NCBI GenBank assembly: GCA_027357125.1
Contig: DAHVVW010000097.1
Location: forward strand, 1 to 7,291
Direction of reading: 5' to 3'
Length of the DNA stretch: 7,291 nucleotides
Origin: Clostridiales bacterium
Lineage (GTDB): Bacteria; Bacillota; Desulfitobacteriia; Desulfitobacteriales; Desulfitobacteriaceae
Part shown: positions 6,449 through 7,291 of the stretch, piece after piece
Layout of the letters: every line of letters begins with the position of its first letter
Position numbering within the stretch: the first letter of the stretch is position 1
Program-made: the position numbers and the translations under genes
The notes under the pieces: generated by a model
Told to the model about the DNA's origin: nothing
Databases searched by the model: none
The model's input: only the letters and a program-made list of their open reading frames with translations

Positions 6449-6617
6449 TCACACCTTAAACCTTCCCACCAGTTCACCAAGCTTCCCTGCTAACTCGACT
6501 TGAGCCTGAGCCGACTAAGGTTGCATCAGCCAGTTCTATAGATATTTCGGTCACAAAGTTTGCATCTTCTTCATACTTGCTACCCATCTGGGCATATGCT
6601 TCATAATCGGGCCGCAT
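6449..6617 (-). pseudogene. C-terminal remnant of a methyl-accepting chemotaxis protein
   Basis: Two pieces of one chemotaxis-receptor C-terminus lie in different frames. From 6617 to about 6518 the minus strand encodes RPDYEAYAQMGSKYEEDANF followed by VTEISIELADAT, a typical stretch of the receptor signalling or adaptation helix. From 6514 to 6449 another frame encodes SAQAQVELAGKLGELVGRFK plus V and a stop, a characteristic extreme C-terminus of Firmicute receptors. The helical segment that normally separates them (several tens of residues) is missing, and a TAG sits immediately before the second piece. Nothing of the sensor domain, transmembrane segments or main signalling tip can be seen upstream. 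The fragment is therefore an internally deleted, 5'-truncated pseudogene. Recognition is from memory of the family, not a search. Confidence 0.7.
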
Positions 6618-6895
6618 TGTGCGTCTTGCTGACTTTGACGCAATCGTTGACAGAGATAGAGAATTTGAGTTCGGTCTTAAAATATTATTGAAGGTATTAG
6701 AAACAGATTGTAAAGAAAATCTGCACATCACATTTTCTAACGGCACCTGGTTTGTTCCACAACCGGCACTCCTAAGCATTGAAATCAGCGTGGGCGGGCT
6801 TTTTTCATAAATCGATGAACATGGCCACATTAACTGAGCGTATCTACCTTAAGACACCCACATACAGGAGATTATATCCAGAAGATGTAAATAAA
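6618..6895. other. Stretch of about 280 bases without a recognisable gene
   Basis: This segment is more AT-rich than its neighbours and separates the chemotaxis-receptor remnant from the QueG-like gene. The longest plus-strand reading frame is a GTG-initiated 63-codon frame (6619-6810) with no ribosome binding site and no similarity I recognise. A second plus-strand frame starting at 6779 runs on into the antisense of the QueG-like gene and has no good ribosome binding site. The minus-strand frame continuous with the receptor fragment has no receptor-like sequence upstream of 6617. There is a small inverted repeat (CAGATT/AATCTG around 6705-6724) of no evident function. It may be the scar of a deletion or insertion. 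Confidence 0.4.
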
Positions 6896-6916
6896 GGAAC
6901 ACTGCCTCGGTTTTCC
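6896..6916 (-). terminator. Weak candidate terminator after the QueG-like gene
   Basis: Immediately after the TGA, GGAAAAC and GTGTTCC pair (one mismatch, 7-base loop), followed by TTTATTTAC on the minus strand. The stem is short and AU-rich, so function is uncertain. The same bases would be coding if the TGA were a Trp codon. Confidence 0.25.
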
Positions 6917-7291
6917 TCAAGGACAGACACTAATACAAACCCCGCAGATTGCTTTACCGATTTCAGGCCGTTTTGCAAAGTCTTCAGTTACTTTTTCCAC
7001 GCAGCGCGTAAAGTGAAGAGCATCCTCCCGCGTTTGAGGATGATCCTCCCATAAAGCCCCTTTAATGGCGGTAGCGGGACATGCGTCTTGGCATTTTCGA
7101 CATGTACCGCATCGATTAGGTTGCATAGGATCAGGCTCGAGCGGTGCGTTTGTCAGTAAAGTAGCTAAACGTACGCGGGGACCATACTTCTGTGTAACTA
7201 GCAAAAGACTTTTTCCTTGCCAGCCGAGACCTGCAGCTTTGGCCATCGCTTTATGAGATATATGACCCATCCAGTTAACCTTATCAACAGT
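6917..7291 (-). CDS. QueG-like double [4Fe-4S] cluster protein (5' end outside window)
   Basis: The minus-strand frame is open from the right edge (TVDKVNW precedes the Met at 7270), so the N-terminal part is missing from the window. The visible 124 residues include KAAGLGWQGKSLLLV, similar to the GWIGKNTLLI segment of epoxyqueuosine reductases, then a cluster motif CGTCRKCQDACPATAI, a single Cys in HFTRCVEK, and a second motif CGVCISVCP. This layout matches the iron-sulfur half of the QueG/COG1600-like proteins. It need not be the true queuosine enzyme: many anaerobes carry paralogues of unknown role. The frame ends in TGA directly after CP, where QueG proteins have CPWN, so a TGG-to-TGA change is possible. 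Reading through would add 14 codons (GKPRQCSFIYIFWI) before the next stop. All visible cluster cysteines precede the TGA, so the product may still work. Confidence 0.8.
   Translation of the reverse strand, partial: TVDKVNWMGHISHKAMAKAAGLGWQGKSLLLVTQKYGPRVRLATLLTNAPLEPDPMQPNRCGTCRKCQDACPATAIKGALWEDHPQTREDALHFTRCVEKVTEDFAKRPEIGKAICGVCISVCP

Noticed and set aside
6474..6830. 118-codon minus-strand frame taken as one intact protein
   Set aside because: Only its middle (up to about 6518) looks like chemotaxis-receptor sequence. Its last residues are out of frame with the true receptor C-terminus and its first half has no recognisable similarity, so it is a chance fusion across a pseudogene.
6915..6920. 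TGA as a selenocysteine codon in the QueG-like protein
   Set aside because: Relatives have Trp rather than Cys at this position, and the only downstream hairpin is short and terminator-like. Nothing supports a selenocysteine insertion element.
1..7291. CRISPR array, tRNA, rRNA, insertion-sequence ends, phage genes
   Set aside because: I saw no regularly spaced repeats, no tRNA cloverleaf or rRNA-like sequence, no terminal inverted repeats with target duplications, and no transposase, integrase or phage-like translation on either strand.

Overview
The window looks like a piece of the chromosome of an anaerobically respiring, low-to-middle GC Firmicute (Desulfitobacterium/Desulfosporosinus-like Peptococcales). 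This is inferred from the strong purine-rich ribosome binding sites, the sigma-54 circuit, the DMSO-reductase-type electron-transfer subunits, and the chemotaxis-receptor and QueG-like remnants. The species cannot be named from sequence alone. Every gene that can be supported lies on the minus strand, so the window reads functionally from right to left.

Right edge (7291 to about 6380): the C-terminal part of a QueG-like double [4Fe-4S] protein runs in from outside the window and ends at 6917. A roughly 300-base stretch without a recognisable gene follows. Next is a broken C-terminal fragment of a methyl-accepting chemotaxis protein, which has an internal deletion and a frame change, and then a probable terminator. 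This segment looks like decaying accessory DNA.

Centre (about 6358 to 1751): a sigma-70-type promoter precedes a three-gene, tightly packed sensory operon. The genes encode a substrate-binding-protein-like lipoprotein, a membrane sensor histidine kinase (dCache, HAMP, PAS with a Cys cluster, HisKA, HATPase), and an NtrC-class response regulator with the GAFTGA sigma-54 loop. No transport permease or ATPase is present, so the lipoprotein is most simply read as the ligand-detecting partner of the kinase.

Intergenic control region (1750 to 1560): in 190 bases, going leftward, there are two 16-bp direct repeats exactly 22 bp apart (candidate activator sites), a long stem-loop that ends the sensory operon, and a near-perfect -24/-12 sigma-54 promoter. 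The output genes start directly after it.

Left part (1559 to 1): the output operon encodes a four-cluster ferredoxin-like electron-transfer subunit and an NrfD/PsrC-type membrane quinone-interacting subunit that runs off the left edge. The catalytic molybdopterin subunit is not in the window. The order sensor/regulator, B subunit, C subunit matches the ttrRS-ttrBCA arrangement, so a catalytic gene is expected just beyond position 1.

Taken together, this is a self-contained inducible respiratory module. An extracytoplasmic lipoprotein and sensor kinase detect a compound, the NtrC-type regulator activates sigma-54 RNA polymerase, and the FeS/NrfD subunits of a terminal (or sulfur-, arsenic- or selenium-type) oxidoreductase are made. 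The substrate is unknown.
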